A stretch of 64,000 nucleotides of DNA, taken from positions 3,100,001 through 3,164,000 of the forward strand of contig NC_010334.1 in NCBI RefSeq assembly GCF_000019185.1, given 5' to 3'. The stretch is from Shewanella halifaxensis HAW-EB4. Lineage in GTDB: Bacteria; Pseudomonadota; Gammaproteobacteria; Enterobacterales; Shewanellaceae. Shown one piece after another: positions 53,548 to 62,581 of this stretch. The notes under the pieces are model-generated. The model was not told where the DNA came from and ran no database searches. It saw only the letters and a list, made by a program, of their open reading frames with translations. The translations under genes were made by a program, and so were the position numbers. Each line of letters begins with the position of its first letter. Position 1 is the first letter of the stretch.

Positions 53548-54465
53548 TTAAGATTTTTGATAACGTAGCACTTTTAGAGCTTTGTTAGGATCGATATCTT
53601 CAAAAACTGCAGGATTTTCTAGCTGCTCACAAAATACCAAACTTGGGCTGTACTCTTTTACCTGATTCATTAGAAACTCTATGCTTAACTCTGGAGCGTT
53701 TAAGCAAAGCAGCATGTCACCGTCATCCGCCAAAAGCTCTGGTAGTCGCTTTAACAAACGAGCATAATCTTTAGTAGCAACAAAACTGCCCTTTTGATTA
53801 CTAGGCGGATCGGCGATGATCAAGTCATATGGGCCAAGTTTAGTGAGCTTACCCCATGACTTAAAGATATCATGCCCCAGAAAACGCGCGCCGACTTTGA
53901 AATCATTGAGTAGATGATTTTGCTTACCAATCGACAATGCACCTTTACTCATATCGATGTTAACCACTTCATCCGCCTTTCCCTGCAGCGCAGCTATAGA
54001 GAAACCACAAGTATAAGCAAACAGATTTAATACTTTCTTGTGTGCACTGTGTTCACGTACCCATTGACGGCCATTGCGCATATCGAGAAACAAACCATGG
54101 TTTTGACCGCGCAACAGATGCACTTGAAAACATGCACCATTTTCAGTGACTATGTGCTTCTCTGGTACTTCACCTTTAATGATCTCGGTGTGAGTCTCAC
54201 CACCACGGCGGTATTGAAACACAAGATTAAGAGGCTCATCGCCCTTTAGCTCAACCCAGCGTTGCTCAATGGCTGCACATAAGCTGTCTAGCTCATCGCT
54301 TTCTAACACTTTAAAACTGGTTAACAGTAGCACCGGTGAAAACCAATCGAGACAAAGATGTTCACAGCCTTGAAAACGCCCTCCTCGACCATGAAATAGC
54401 CGTCCGACATCTTCTGATAACTCTATTTGCTTTACTGCTTCAATAAATAACTGCATCAAACTCAC
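53548..54465 (-). CDS. class I SAM-dependent methyltransferase, RlmI/RlmK-like
   Basis: Cytoplasmic methyltransferase of 305 aa. NLFAYTCGFSIAAL is the SAM-binding motif and DPPSNQKGSF (about 218-227) the N4/C5-type catalytic motif; such proteins usually modify rRNA or another nucleic acid. GTG 54465 overlaps the upstream stop by a GTGA, implying coupling; ATG 54456 is an alternative. It is the second gene after the AI-2E family permease. Confidence 0.83.
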   Translation of the reverse strand: MSLMQLFIEAVKQIELSEDVGRLFHGRGGRFQGCEHLCLDWFSPVLLLTSFKVLESDELDSLCAAIEQRWVELKGDEPLNLVFQYRRGGETHTEIIKGEVPEKHIVTENGACFQVHLLRGQNHGLFLDMRNGRQWVREHSAHKKVLNLFAYTCGFSIAALQGKADEVVNIDMSKGALSIGKQNHLLNDFKVGARFLGHDIFKSWGKLTKLGPYDLIIADPPSNQKGSFVATKDYARLLKRLPELLADDGDMLLCLNAPELSIEFLMNQVKEYSPSLVFCEQLENPAVFEDIDPNKALKVLRYQKS

Positions 54466-55613
54466 TTTTCTCTATTCTTTAACTCTGAACTCTCTAACGG
54501 AGAGTTCTCTATCTGAGAGTTTTCTAACTCAGCGCTTTCTTCCTGAGCAGAGGCGGCTGATTTAGCCACTTGCAGCTGCTCTTCAGAGACATCATCCCCA
54601 AGCAAAACAGCTAGCCAACGACCACCAGAGCTAGACTCTAGGGCTATCTTCACGATCATGGTTAGTGGCACCGATAGCAACATCCCCACAGAGCCTAACA
54701 ACCAGCCCCAGAAGATTAACGATAAAAACACCACTAAGGTCGATAAACCTAAGCCTTTGCCCATATATCTAGGCTCAATGGCATTCCCCATAATTGTATT
54801 TGTGCCTAAATACAGCAGTGCGACTCCACCAGCGGCGCCAGGGCCTAATTGAATAAACGCCAGTAGTACAGAGGGGATGGCCGCAATAATCGAACCGATA
54901 TTTGGAATATAGTTAAACAGGAATGCGATAACACCCCATAACAAGGCATAATCTACGCCGATAAAGTACAAACCTACACCGATAATCAAGCCAGTACCTA
55001 AGCTGACGAGTGTCTTGATCACCATATATTGGTTTACCGAATTCAAGAAACGGTCTACCTGCTTTAAGCGCATATCAGGATCATCTAACGCTAAATGCAT
55101 CTTGGTCGAAAAACCATTGGACTCAAACAACATAAACACCACGGTCAAGATGATTAAGAACAGGTTCGCCATCACGCTCCCCACGCCTGACAACATATTC
55201 GTGGTCATCGACAGTGCCACACCAGGGTCGAAGTAGGCCAAGATCTGCTCTTTAGAGATCTGAATATTAAACGCGGCGAGCTTCTCAACAACCCATGAGA
55301 ACTGCTCGATCAACTGGTCGCGATAAAATGGCAACTGTTTAGAGAACTCATTAATCGAGGTGCCAACCACCGAGGCTAACCATAGTCCCATCATCACGAT
55401 AAAGACCATCAACAGCAGCACAGCTAAACCACGTGGTGCACGATGACGGGTCATCCAGCTAATCATCGGATTACAGATCACGGCGATAAATACCGACAGC
55501 ACAAAAGGCACGACAATCGGGCTCGCCGCCTTAATGCCCGCTAAAATAACAATGATAAACGCCGAAATAGCAAAGCCTTTAAATGCTACGCCTTGATTCT
55601 CAAATCGTCTCAT
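54462..55613 (-). CDS. AI-2E family permease
   Basis: Inner-membrane protein of 383 aa with about eight hydrophobic segments, in the AI-2E exporter/PerM family. GSIIAAIPSVLLAFIQLGPGAAGGVALLYLG and IEPRYMGKGLGLSTLVVFLSLIFWGWLLG are characteristic. A Glu/Ser-rich tail follows (about 350-383). Family members export AI-2 or exchange sodium; the substrate is unknown. First gene of the pair with the methyltransferase. Confidence 0.87.
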   Translation of the reverse strand: MRRFENQGVAFKGFAISAFIIVILAGIKAASPIVVPFVLSVFIAVICNPMISWMTRHRAPRGLAVLLLMVFIVMMGLWLASVVGTSINEFSKQLPFYRDQLIEQFSWVVEKLAAFNIQISKEQILAYFDPGVALSMTTNMLSGVGSVMANLFLIILTVVFMLFESNGFSTKMHLALDDPDMRLKQVDRFLNSVNQYMVIKTLVSLGTGLIIGVGLYFIGVDYALLWGVIAFLFNYIPNIGSIIAAIPSVLLAFIQLGPGAAGGVALLYLGTNTIMGNAIEPRYMGKGLGLSTLVVFLSLIFWGWLLGSVGMLLSVPLTMIVKIALESSSGGRWLAVLLGDDVSEEQLQVAKSAASAQEESAELENSQIENSPLESSELKNREK

Positions 55614-55699
55614 TACAATAAAATCCTTCTTGATTCACTATAATATTGATAGGGTTATATAAACTGCTTCTAACATACACTATAAGGACATCGTTATTT

Positions 55700-56071
55700 A
55701 TGAAACCAGAAATCGCCGTGATCCGAATTAAAAACCTTAGGCTACGTACCTACATTGGGATTAAGGAAGACGAAATACAAAATAAGCAAGATGTCACCAT
55801 AAATACCGTTATTCACTATTGTGCGGATAAGGCTAGAAACAGCGACAATATGGATGATGCTCTGAATTATCGCACGATTACCAAAAAGATCATTGCTTTA
55901 GTTGAAAACAACCGCTTTTCTTTACTTGAGAACCTCACTAGCCAAGTTTTACAGATCGCCAGTGAACACCCGTGGGTCGATTTTGCCAAGGTCGAAATCG
56001 ACAAGCCACACGCGCTGCGCTTTGCAGATTCAGTCTCTCTTGAGCTATGTTACCAAAAAGCATCGCTATAG
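55700..56071 (+). CDS. folX: dihydroneopterin triphosphate 2'-epimerase
   Basis: Enzyme of about 123 aa of the FolB/FolX family. IRIKNLRLRTYIGIKEDE and DALNYRTITKKI and VENNRFSLLENL match E. coli FolX closely. The frame runs to 55646, but ATG 55700 gives the homologous start. It is followed by yfcH, as in E. coli. Confidence 0.93.
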   Translation: MKPEIAVIRIKNLRLRTYIGIKEDEIQNKQDVTINTVIHYCADKARNSDNMDDALNYRTITKKIIALVENNRFSLLENLTSQVLQIASEHPWVDFAKVEIDKPHALRFADSVSLELCYQKASL

Positions 56072-56137
56072 TAGCTATAATCTATATAGCAGGTAGGTAT
56101 ACCTTTTAATCTAATTTAACAACATCTATTTGAGCCT

Positions 56138-57043
56138 ATGAATATATTAATGACTGGCGCCAGTGGATTTATCGGTAAGCAACTGGTCAGCGCCTTAGAA
56201 CCTCAACATCAGTTAACTATCCTCAGCCGCGATCCCCAGCGCTCTGCCATTATACTAGGCGCTAAGCATGACTATTTAAGTTCATTAGATGAACTTAAAG
56301 ACTTAGATAGTTTTGATGCCATTATCAATCTGGCAGGTGAGCCTATTGCGGAAAAACTCTGGAGCGGACAGAAAAAACTCGATATTTGCCAAAGCCGCTG
56401 GAATATAACCGAACAACTCACAAAGCTTATCGAAACCAGTGCCACTCCTCCACATACCTTTATCAGTGCCTCTGCGGTGGGTTATTACGGTAATCAAGGC
56501 CAAACCCCTGTCGATGAGAGCTATCAAGTCAGCAATGCCAATTTAGCCGAATTTACTCATCAAGTATGTCAACGCTGGGAGGATGGCGCATTAAAAGCAA
56601 ACGGTGAACAGACTCGCGTCTGTATTATCCGAATTGGACTCGTTCTCGGTAGCACTGGCGGCGCCTTGGCTAAAATGTTACCTGCGTTTAGATTGGGGCT
56701 TGGCGGGCCGATTGCTAACGGAGAGCAAGGTATGAGCTGGATCCACCAATCAGACCTAGTTCAGCTTTTCGCGCATTTACTCAATAACCCTGATTGCAAC
56801 GGTATCTATAATGGTTGCGCCCCAACCCCTGTAAGTAACAAAGTGTTTACCCGAACACTTGGGCATACGTTAAATCGCCCCGCCTTTATTCCTGTACCGG
56901 CTTTCGTATTAAGGGTTGCTCTGGGTGAGATGTCTTGCCTATTAATAGAAGGGCAATATGTGATGCCTAAACGCACCTTAGACTCAGGGTTTGTATTCCA
57001 ATACTCTGAGCTTGAAGGTGCACTAAAACAGCTGCTGACTTAG
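56138..57043 (+). CDS. yfcH: TIGR01777-family epimerase YfcH
   Basis: Cytoplasmic SDR-type protein of 301 aa. Rossmann motif GASGFIGKQLV (about 7-17), NLAGEPIAEKLW and SASAVGYYG are diagnostic of this family. Substrate unknown. It follows folX by 66 bases, as in E. coli. Ends near a hairpin (57091-57115). Confidence 0.92.
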   Translation: MNILMTGASGFIGKQLVSALEPQHQLTILSRDPQRSAIILGAKHDYLSSLDELKDLDSFDAIINLAGEPIAEKLWSGQKKLDICQSRWNITEQLTKLIETSATPPHTFISASAVGYYGNQGQTPVDESYQVSNANLAEFTHQVCQRWEDGALKANGEQTRVCIIRIGLVLGSTGGALAKMLPAFRLGLGGPIANGEQGMSWIHQSDLVQLFAHLLNNPDCNGIYNGCAPTPVSNKVFTRTLGHTLNRPAFIPVPAFVLRVALGEMSCLLIEGQYVMPKRTLDSGFVFQYSELEGALKQLLT

Positions 57044-57090
57044 TCTTCGCTTATCTGCAACTTACCTGCAGCATAAGCAGTTAACTTTAT

Positions 57091-57115
57091 AAAAAGGGAT
57101 AGCTAAACTATCCCT
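57091..57115 (-). terminator. terminator of ybbP
   Basis: AGGGATAG and CTATCCCT form the stem around CTAAA; on the minus strand a T-run follows. It lies about 23 bases past the ybbP stop. Confidence 0.8.
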
Positions 57116-57137
57116 ATACATTGGCGTTTCATCCACT

Positions 57138-59591
57138 TTAGTGGCCTTTAAGTAGCTCACCACACGACTTATTCAGTAGCTGCCTGCAGCGCCAAATGCC
57201 GAGCAACGCCACAATTAAACCACCACATAACGGCGCTATCCCCCACCAAGGCCAATGCATGTAGACATTAAGCTCAAACACCTGAGTCTTTAGCAGGTAA
57301 AGCGTGAACTCCGCCACTATCACGGCCAATATACCTGCAATGGTCCCTAACAGGGCAAACTCAAGTCCGGTTGCCGCTCGCAGTAACCATCCCGATGCGC
57401 CAAAGGTGCGCAATACCGCGAGCTCTCTTTGCCTCGTTGCCATGCCCGCTTCGGTCTGAGCTATCATCACCAGAGCACTCGCCAATAACACCAATATCAA
57501 TACGAGTGTCAGTGACAAGGACACTTGGTCGATAATCTGCCTCAGCTGACTCACCATAGCGCCGACATCGATAATGGATACGGTAGGAAACTGCTTAATC
57601 AAATCCAAAATCAACCCTCGTTGAGAGTCTGCAAGGTGAAAACTCGACATCGAGGTATAAGCAAACGGTGCCAATGCTTCTTTAGTAAAAATCATAAAGA
57701 AATTAGGCTGCAGCGTTTCCCAATGTACCGCACGAATACTGGTCACCTTAACCGTAAGCGGTTGATTATCTATGGTGTAAGTTAAGCTATCACCTATCGA
57801 TACCCCTAAGCGCTCGGCAACTCCTGATTCCACCGATACATCGAGTGTATCTTGATTAAATTCGCCCTCTAAGATCTCATTATTGGGTGGCAAGCTCGCT
57901 TGATAGGTTAAGTTGAGCTCACGAGAGATCCCAACTCTCCCTTCACTCCCCTCTTGCTTTTGCGCGTTAGAGATCAACTCCTCACCATTAATCTCAGTTA
58001 AACGACCGCGCACCACAGGATAGATAATGGGTGATGTTTTAAGGTGAGGCGCCAAGAAATCACTAATGATTTGCGTTTCTTCTGGTGCAATATTGACTAA
58101 GAAGTAGTTAGGTGAGTTTTCGGGTAATTGCTTTTGCCACTCCTGCAACAAATCTTGTCTAAGCGCCAGAATCGTTAATAACAATACCAAGGCGCTACTG
58201 AAACCAACAAGCTGCACCGCATTTTGCTTGGCTCTGCGCCTAAGACCAGCGAGCGCCAGCTGTAGCGGATTGGTGGTTTTCATCCCAACACTGTGACCTA
58301 AACGGATCATAAAAAAGCCCAGCACACTCAGTAAGGCTCCCAGCAGCAATACGGCAGCCACGACGGTTAAGGTTAGCGCTAAGCTTTGAGAGTAGAGATA
58401 GCCCAGCAGCGCCATCGCACCTAAGCTTAAAATAAGGTGTAGCCACATCCCCAGCTGCAAGCCTTCAAGTTGACGCTGTAGTACCCGAAGAGGTGGAATC
58501 GCCAATAGACGCATTAGCGGATAAGCCGAGAACATAAAAGCACTAATAAAGCCTGTCGCTATACCTAACATGATTGGCCGACCAATCGGTGGGGTATAAG
58601 CGGCAATCTCTATCGGTAGAAATGCTGTGATCCCTCTATCTAAGGCAAAACCACCGAGCAAACCAAGCAGTACGCCAACGGTGGTAACCAGCAGCAGATG
58701 AGTGCCAAATAACACTCTGATCTGTTTTGCCGATGCACCAAAGGTTTTCAGCATAGCCACCACATCATAATGACGCTGGCAATATCGCTGCGCCGCAATA
58801 CCAATGGCCGCACAGGCGAGCGCTATGCCTAATAGGCTGGCTAATAGTAAGAATCGCTCGGCACGCTGTACCGCTGCCGCGATTGGCGAGTCCCCCGACT
58901 GCACATCGACCCAACGCTGACTGGTGTTGAGTAGTGGCTTTGCTTGCTGCTCAAATGCACTGAGCTGACGACTATTACCTGTAAACTGGTATCGATAGGT
59001 CACGCGACTACCCGGCTGGATAACTTGCGTCTTAGCAACATCTTCGATGCGCATCAGTACAACAGGGGATGACGCAAACGGGTTAAATCCCGCATCAGGC
59101 AGGCGGATAATTTCCTTGGACAAATTAAAATTAGCATTACCCAGTTCTATCTGCTCCGGATAACCTAACAGGCCACCGAGCCGCGTTTCAAACCAGATGT
59201 TGTCAGCCAGAGGCAAGCCTTGGGCTTTGCCGCCACTCAGCTCAATATCGCCCTTGAGTGGATAACCTTGCTCAACGGCCCTTACAGTCACGAGCTGAAA
59301 GGCATCCCCAGCATAGACCATGGAGTTGAACTGCATGCTGCCAACGCGAGCTAAACCTAACTTATCAGCCAAGGTTAATATTTGCGGATCAATTTTGGCC
59401 GGTGAGTCAATGATGCGGTCTGCGGCGATAAATGTTGACGCTTGACCATTAATGGCTAACTGCAAGCGCTCACTCACGCTAGCAAGACCCGTTACCGATA
59501 AAACAGCCAAAGTAATGGCGAGAATAATCAGCAATAACTGCCCTTGATGCAACTCTCTTTTAAACAGTCGCCAGGCTAAACTTAGCTCCAT
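57138..59591 (-). CDS. ybbP: ABC transporter permease YbbP (FtsX family)
   Basis: Inner-membrane permease of 817 aa with about ten hydrophobic segments, two FtsX domains and a large periplasmic part. RLFKRELHQGQLLLIILAITLAVLSVTGLASVSERLQ at the start and RQRELAVLRTFGASGWLLRAA near the C-terminus are typical of YbbP. It overlaps ybbA by ten bases. The complex is of the type that moves substrates from the membrane to the periplasm. Confidence 0.92.
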   Translation of the reverse strand: MELSLAWRLFKRELHQGQLLLIILAITLAVLSVTGLASVSERLQLAINGQASTFIAADRIIDSPAKIDPQILTLADKLGLARVGSMQFNSMVYAGDAFQLVTVRAVEQGYPLKGDIELSGGKAQGLPLADNIWFETRLGGLLGYPEQIELGNANFNLSKEIIRLPDAGFNPFASSPVVLMRIEDVAKTQVIQPGSRVTYRYQFTGNSRQLSAFEQQAKPLLNTSQRWVDVQSGDSPIAAAVQRAERFLLLASLLGIALACAAIGIAAQRYCQRHYDVVAMLKTFGASAKQIRVLFGTHLLLVTTVGVLLGLLGGFALDRGITAFLPIEIAAYTPPIGRPIMLGIATGFISAFMFSAYPLMRLLAIPPLRVLQRQLEGLQLGMWLHLILSLGAMALLGYLYSQSLALTLTVVAAVLLLGALLSVLGFFMIRLGHSVGMKTTNPLQLALAGLRRRAKQNAVQLVGFSSALVLLLTILALRQDLLQEWQKQLPENSPNYFLVNIAPEETQIISDFLAPHLKTSPIIYPVVRGRLTEINGEELISNAQKQEGSEGRVGISRELNLTYQASLPPNNEILEGEFNQDTLDVSVESGVAERLGVSIGDSLTYTIDNQPLTVKVTSIRAVHWETLQPNFFMIFTKEALAPFAYTSMSSFHLADSQRGLILDLIKQFPTVSIIDVGAMVSQLRQIIDQVSLSLTLVLILVLLASALVMIAQTEAGMATRQRELAVLRTFGASGWLLRAATGLEFALLGTIAGILAVIVAEFTLYLLKTQVFELNVYMHWPWWGIAPLCGGLIVALLGIWRCRQLLNKSCGELLKGH

Positions 59592-60310
59592 GCGCTTGCC
59601 TCATCGACGATATCACTTTTGTGCTTTTCGCTCTGTTTTTCGCTCAAATAGCCTGAGTCCATAATGAACTGTCTCTGGCAACGACTCGCAAGCGTCATAT
59701 CGTGGGTCACGAGTACCAAGGTCGTGTCACTTTCACGGTTAAGCTCAAACAACATGTCAGCAATCTTATCGCTATTCGCCGAATCTAGATTTCCCGTTGG
59801 TTCATCGGCAAACAGCACTTTAGGTTCACAGATAAAGGCTCTGGCAATCGCCACTCTTTGTTGCTCACCGCCCGATAGCTGATTCGGGAAATGAGTTAAA
59901 CGATGACTTAGTCCCACTCGCACTAGCATCGCCTCGGCCTTCTCTTTGGCCTTAGCAACGCCGGCAAGCTCTGCTGGCAGCATGACGTTCTCCAGCGCAT
60001 TTAAGGTATCGACCAACATGAAAGATTGAAAAATGAAGCTAACTTTTTGTTTACGTAGGGATGCCTTACTCTCTTCATTGAGATCTTCTAGGGCAACACC
60101 ATCGAGTTTTATCGAACCGCTAGTGGGTGAATCTAATGCTGCGAGCAAGCCAAGTAAGGTTGACTTACCCGAACCCGATGGCCCAAGAATAGCCACACTC
60201 TGTCCATGCTTGACATCCATATTAATGCCGTTGAGGATAGTCAGTTCTCCCTCTTGAGTAACAACTGATTTAATTAGGTGACTTACGGTTATGGCGCTAT
60301 TTTCAGACAT
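59582..60310 (-). CDS. ybbA: ABC transporter ATP-binding protein YbbA
   Basis: ATPase of 242 aa in the MacB/LolD class. Walker A GPSGSGKST (about 43-51), signature LSGGEQQRVAIARAF and Walker B VLFADEPTGNLD are all present. AAGGATTCT precedes ATG. Operon with ybbP; divergent from tesA, whose start overlaps it by 20 bases. Confidence 0.94.
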   Translation of the reverse strand: MSENSAITVSHLIKSVVTQEGELTILNGINMDVKHGQSVAILGPSGSGKSTLLGLLAALDSPTSGSIKLDGVALEDLNEESKASLRKQKVSFIFQSFMLVDTLNALENVMLPAELAGVAKAKEKAEAMLVRVGLSHRLTHFPNQLSGGEQQRVAIARAFICEPKVLFADEPTGNLDSANSDKIADMLFELNRESDTTLVLVTHDMTLASRCQRQFIMDSGYLSEKQSEKHKSDIVDEASAWS

Positions 60311-60920
60311 AGAATCCTTCTCAGGCTTTAAGAGCCGTCTCGGCGGCTTGGTTTTATTATTGGTTTTCAGCAGTTTTCCACTGAGTGCTGCCCCTATATT
60401 AATCCTAGGTGATAGCCTAAGTGCAAGTTATGGCATGCCCGAAGATCAGGGATGGGTGCAATTATTACGTGAAAAGATGCCGGATCACAGCATTATAAAT
60501 GGCTCTGTGAGTGGAGAGACTTCAGCAGGTGGTCTACGTAGACTCCCCGCGCTACTTGAATCTGCTCAACCTGAACTGTTATTAATTGAACTTGGCGGTA
60601 ACGATGGACTACGTGGTTTTCCACCCAAGCAGCTGAAAACAAATCTTACAAAAATTATCGAGCTTGCTAAGGCACAGCAGGTCACGATTTTGCTCAGCGA
60701 AATTATGGTTCCCCCTAATTATGGACCAAGGTATGCGTCACAAATAAGTACCGTCTATAAAGAGCTAGCGACTGAACACGAAGTGACTCTGATGCCATTT
60801 TTTATGGAGCAGATTGCTATAGACCCCTCCTTAATGCAGCGAGATGGCATCCACCCCAATCAAAAAGCACAACCAGCCATTGCAGAGTTTATGTTGCCAT
60901 GGCTTAAACAGGCTTTATAA
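60291..60920 (+). CDS. tesA: arylesterase / acyl-CoA thioesterase I
   Basis: Periplasmic GDSL esterase of 209 aa. LGDSLSASYGM has the nucleophile Ser, GGNDGLRG the Asn, and DGIHPN the catalytic Asp and His. The N-terminus carries a hydrophobic signal (LVLLLVFSSFPLSAA). ATG 60291 overlaps ybbA; TTG 60348 is a possible later start giving a shorter signal. Divergent tesA-ybbA-ybbP order is as in E. coli. Confidence 0.92.
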   Translation: MALFSDIESFSGFKSRLGGLVLLLVFSSFPLSAAPILILGDSLSASYGMPEDQGWVQLLREKMPDHSIINGSVSGETSAGGLRRLPALLESAQPELLLIELGGNDGLRGFPPKQLKTNLTKIIELAKAQQVTILLSEIMVPPNYGPRYASQISTVYKELATEHEVTLMPFFMEQIAIDPSLMQRDGIHPNQKAQPAIAEFMLPWLKQAL

Positions 60921-61039
60921 TCACCCATAAGTCATTGCACGACCTAGCATTAAACAGTAAATTTTGCCTTAAATTAAGCTGGCAAACTGCATAATAAAAC
61001 CAGCCACAGGGTTAGTTATACCATTTCAAGGAGAGTTAC

Positions 61040-62164
61040 ATGGAAACCCATATGCGCTATTCACTTATTGCGGCGACTTGTTTTGCTGCCATCTGCTCCA
61101 CCTCAGCAACTTCGGCAGAGCCTACCACACAAGTCAGCCCCATTGCTCCAAAGGAGCAATCGTTAAAGCCTGAACAGGTTTATCCTCCCGTCGATAGCAA
61201 GTATGACTGGTTGCAGCTGACCTCGTTAGAGCTGTTAAAGGGTGAGATTAAAAACCTTTATGATGACAAACTAGAGTTTGAGAGTGATGAGCTCGATACG
61301 GTGTTTATCGACTGGGAAGATGTGAAAGTGCTACAAAGTAGCGGCATCGTCAGTATAGGCTTTACCGACCTAAGCACCAAAACCGGCCATTTATTGGTTG
61401 AAAATGGTAAGTCTTATATTGATGGTGAAGAGTTTGATAACTCACAAATTATGACCATTATTGCGGGCGATCAATCTGAAGCTAACTACTGGTCGAGTAA
61501 GATTACCTTAGGTGCTAACTTTCGCAGTGGTAATACAGACCAGCTCGATTACAGTGCCTTAGCCAAAACCATGCGCCGAACGACAGAGTCGCGCTTCAAT
61601 CTTGATTATATCGGTAACTACTCTAAAACCGATGGTGAAAATCGCATCAATAATCACCGTATCAACACTAACTTTGACTGGTTTATCTCCAAGCAGTTCT
61701 ACTTAAGACCAGTGTTTGCCGAGATCTATAAAGATCCCTTCTCAAACATCGATTACAGAGTCACACTCGGTTCAGGTCTCGGTTACAACATCATAGATAA
61801 TTCAAAAACCGAATGGAGTATCAGTGGCGGTCCTGCATATACCTACACTCGATTCAACGAAGTTGTAGACGGTGAAGAGATTGACGATGGTAGTGCCGCA
61901 ATGGTGATAGAAACGGTTTATGACACCGAGATCACCAGTGATATCGACTTCAATACGCTATATCGAATTCAATATGGTAATGAGAAATCGGGTGGCTATA
62001 CCCACCATGCGATTGCCACATTAGAGATTGAGCTAACCAGCATGTTTGACTTAGATTTGTCATTCGTTTGGGACCGCATTAACAATCCACAGCCCGACTC
62101 GAACAACTTTATTCCTAAACGGGACGATTACCAGTTTATTATCGGTTTTGGTATCGATATCTAA
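61040..62164 (+). CDS. DUF481 outer-membrane protein
   Basis: Outer-membrane protein of 374 aa. A signal peptide ends near SATSAEP; a short N-terminal domain (about 50-145) is followed by the DUF481 barrel (about 150-374; LGANFRSGNTDQLDYSALAKTMRRT... and C-terminal Ile). AAGGAGAGTTAC before ATG 61040 supports that start. The family is widespread and its function is unknown. Ends at a terminator. Confidence 0.85.
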   Translation: METHMRYSLIAATCFAAICSTSATSAEPTTQVSPIAPKEQSLKPEQVYPPVDSKYDWLQLTSLELLKGEIKNLYDDKLEFESDELDTVFIDWEDVKVLQSSGIVSIGFTDLSTKTGHLLVENGKSYIDGEEFDNSQIMTIIAGDQSEANYWSSKITLGANFRSGNTDQLDYSALAKTMRRTTESRFNLDYIGNYSKTDGENRINNHRINTNFDWFISKQFYLRPVFAEIYKDPFSNIDYRVTLGSGLGYNIIDNSKTEWSISGGPAYTYTRFNEVVDGEEIDDGSAAMVIETVYDTEITSDIDFNTLYRIQYGNEKSGGYTHHAIATLEIELTSMFDLDLSFVWDRINNPQPDSNNFIPKRDDYQFIIGFGIDI

Positions 62165-62196
62165 CCGCTAGCATTACCACTACTAGCCAAATTAAT

Positions 62197-62232
62197 TAAA
62201 ATCCCTGCCATCATATATGGTAGGGATTTTTC
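62197..62232 (+). terminator. terminator after the DUF481 gene
   Basis: AAAATCCCTGCCA pairs with TGGTAGGGATTTTT (one wobble). The gene-free stretch 62165-62581 that contains it holds nothing else I recognise. Confidence 0.8.
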
Positions 62233-62581
62233 ATTAATCAGCCTCTTCTAACTTAAAATTATCTCTGTCAATGCGGGTCAACCAGTTAACGCTCGACTCA
62301 TTGATAGCCAAAGTAAAAAAATCAAAATTAAAGTATACCATCACCAGTTCTGTAAAATAATTGGATATCTTTCTGAATAGCACGCAATTCATACACGCGT
62401 TTTAACGTGAGCTTGTTCACATTAAGTTTCAAGTATTAAGCTTTACCCCAACGTTTAATCCCCTTCCGAAAACAGTTTTCACCTAGCATGTTAATAATTT
62501 GTTGTCCACATTTCACATTGCTTATCTTGTACGCCAGTGCAATCTAGTAATCGCATAATAAAAATAAATATTGGAGACGCT

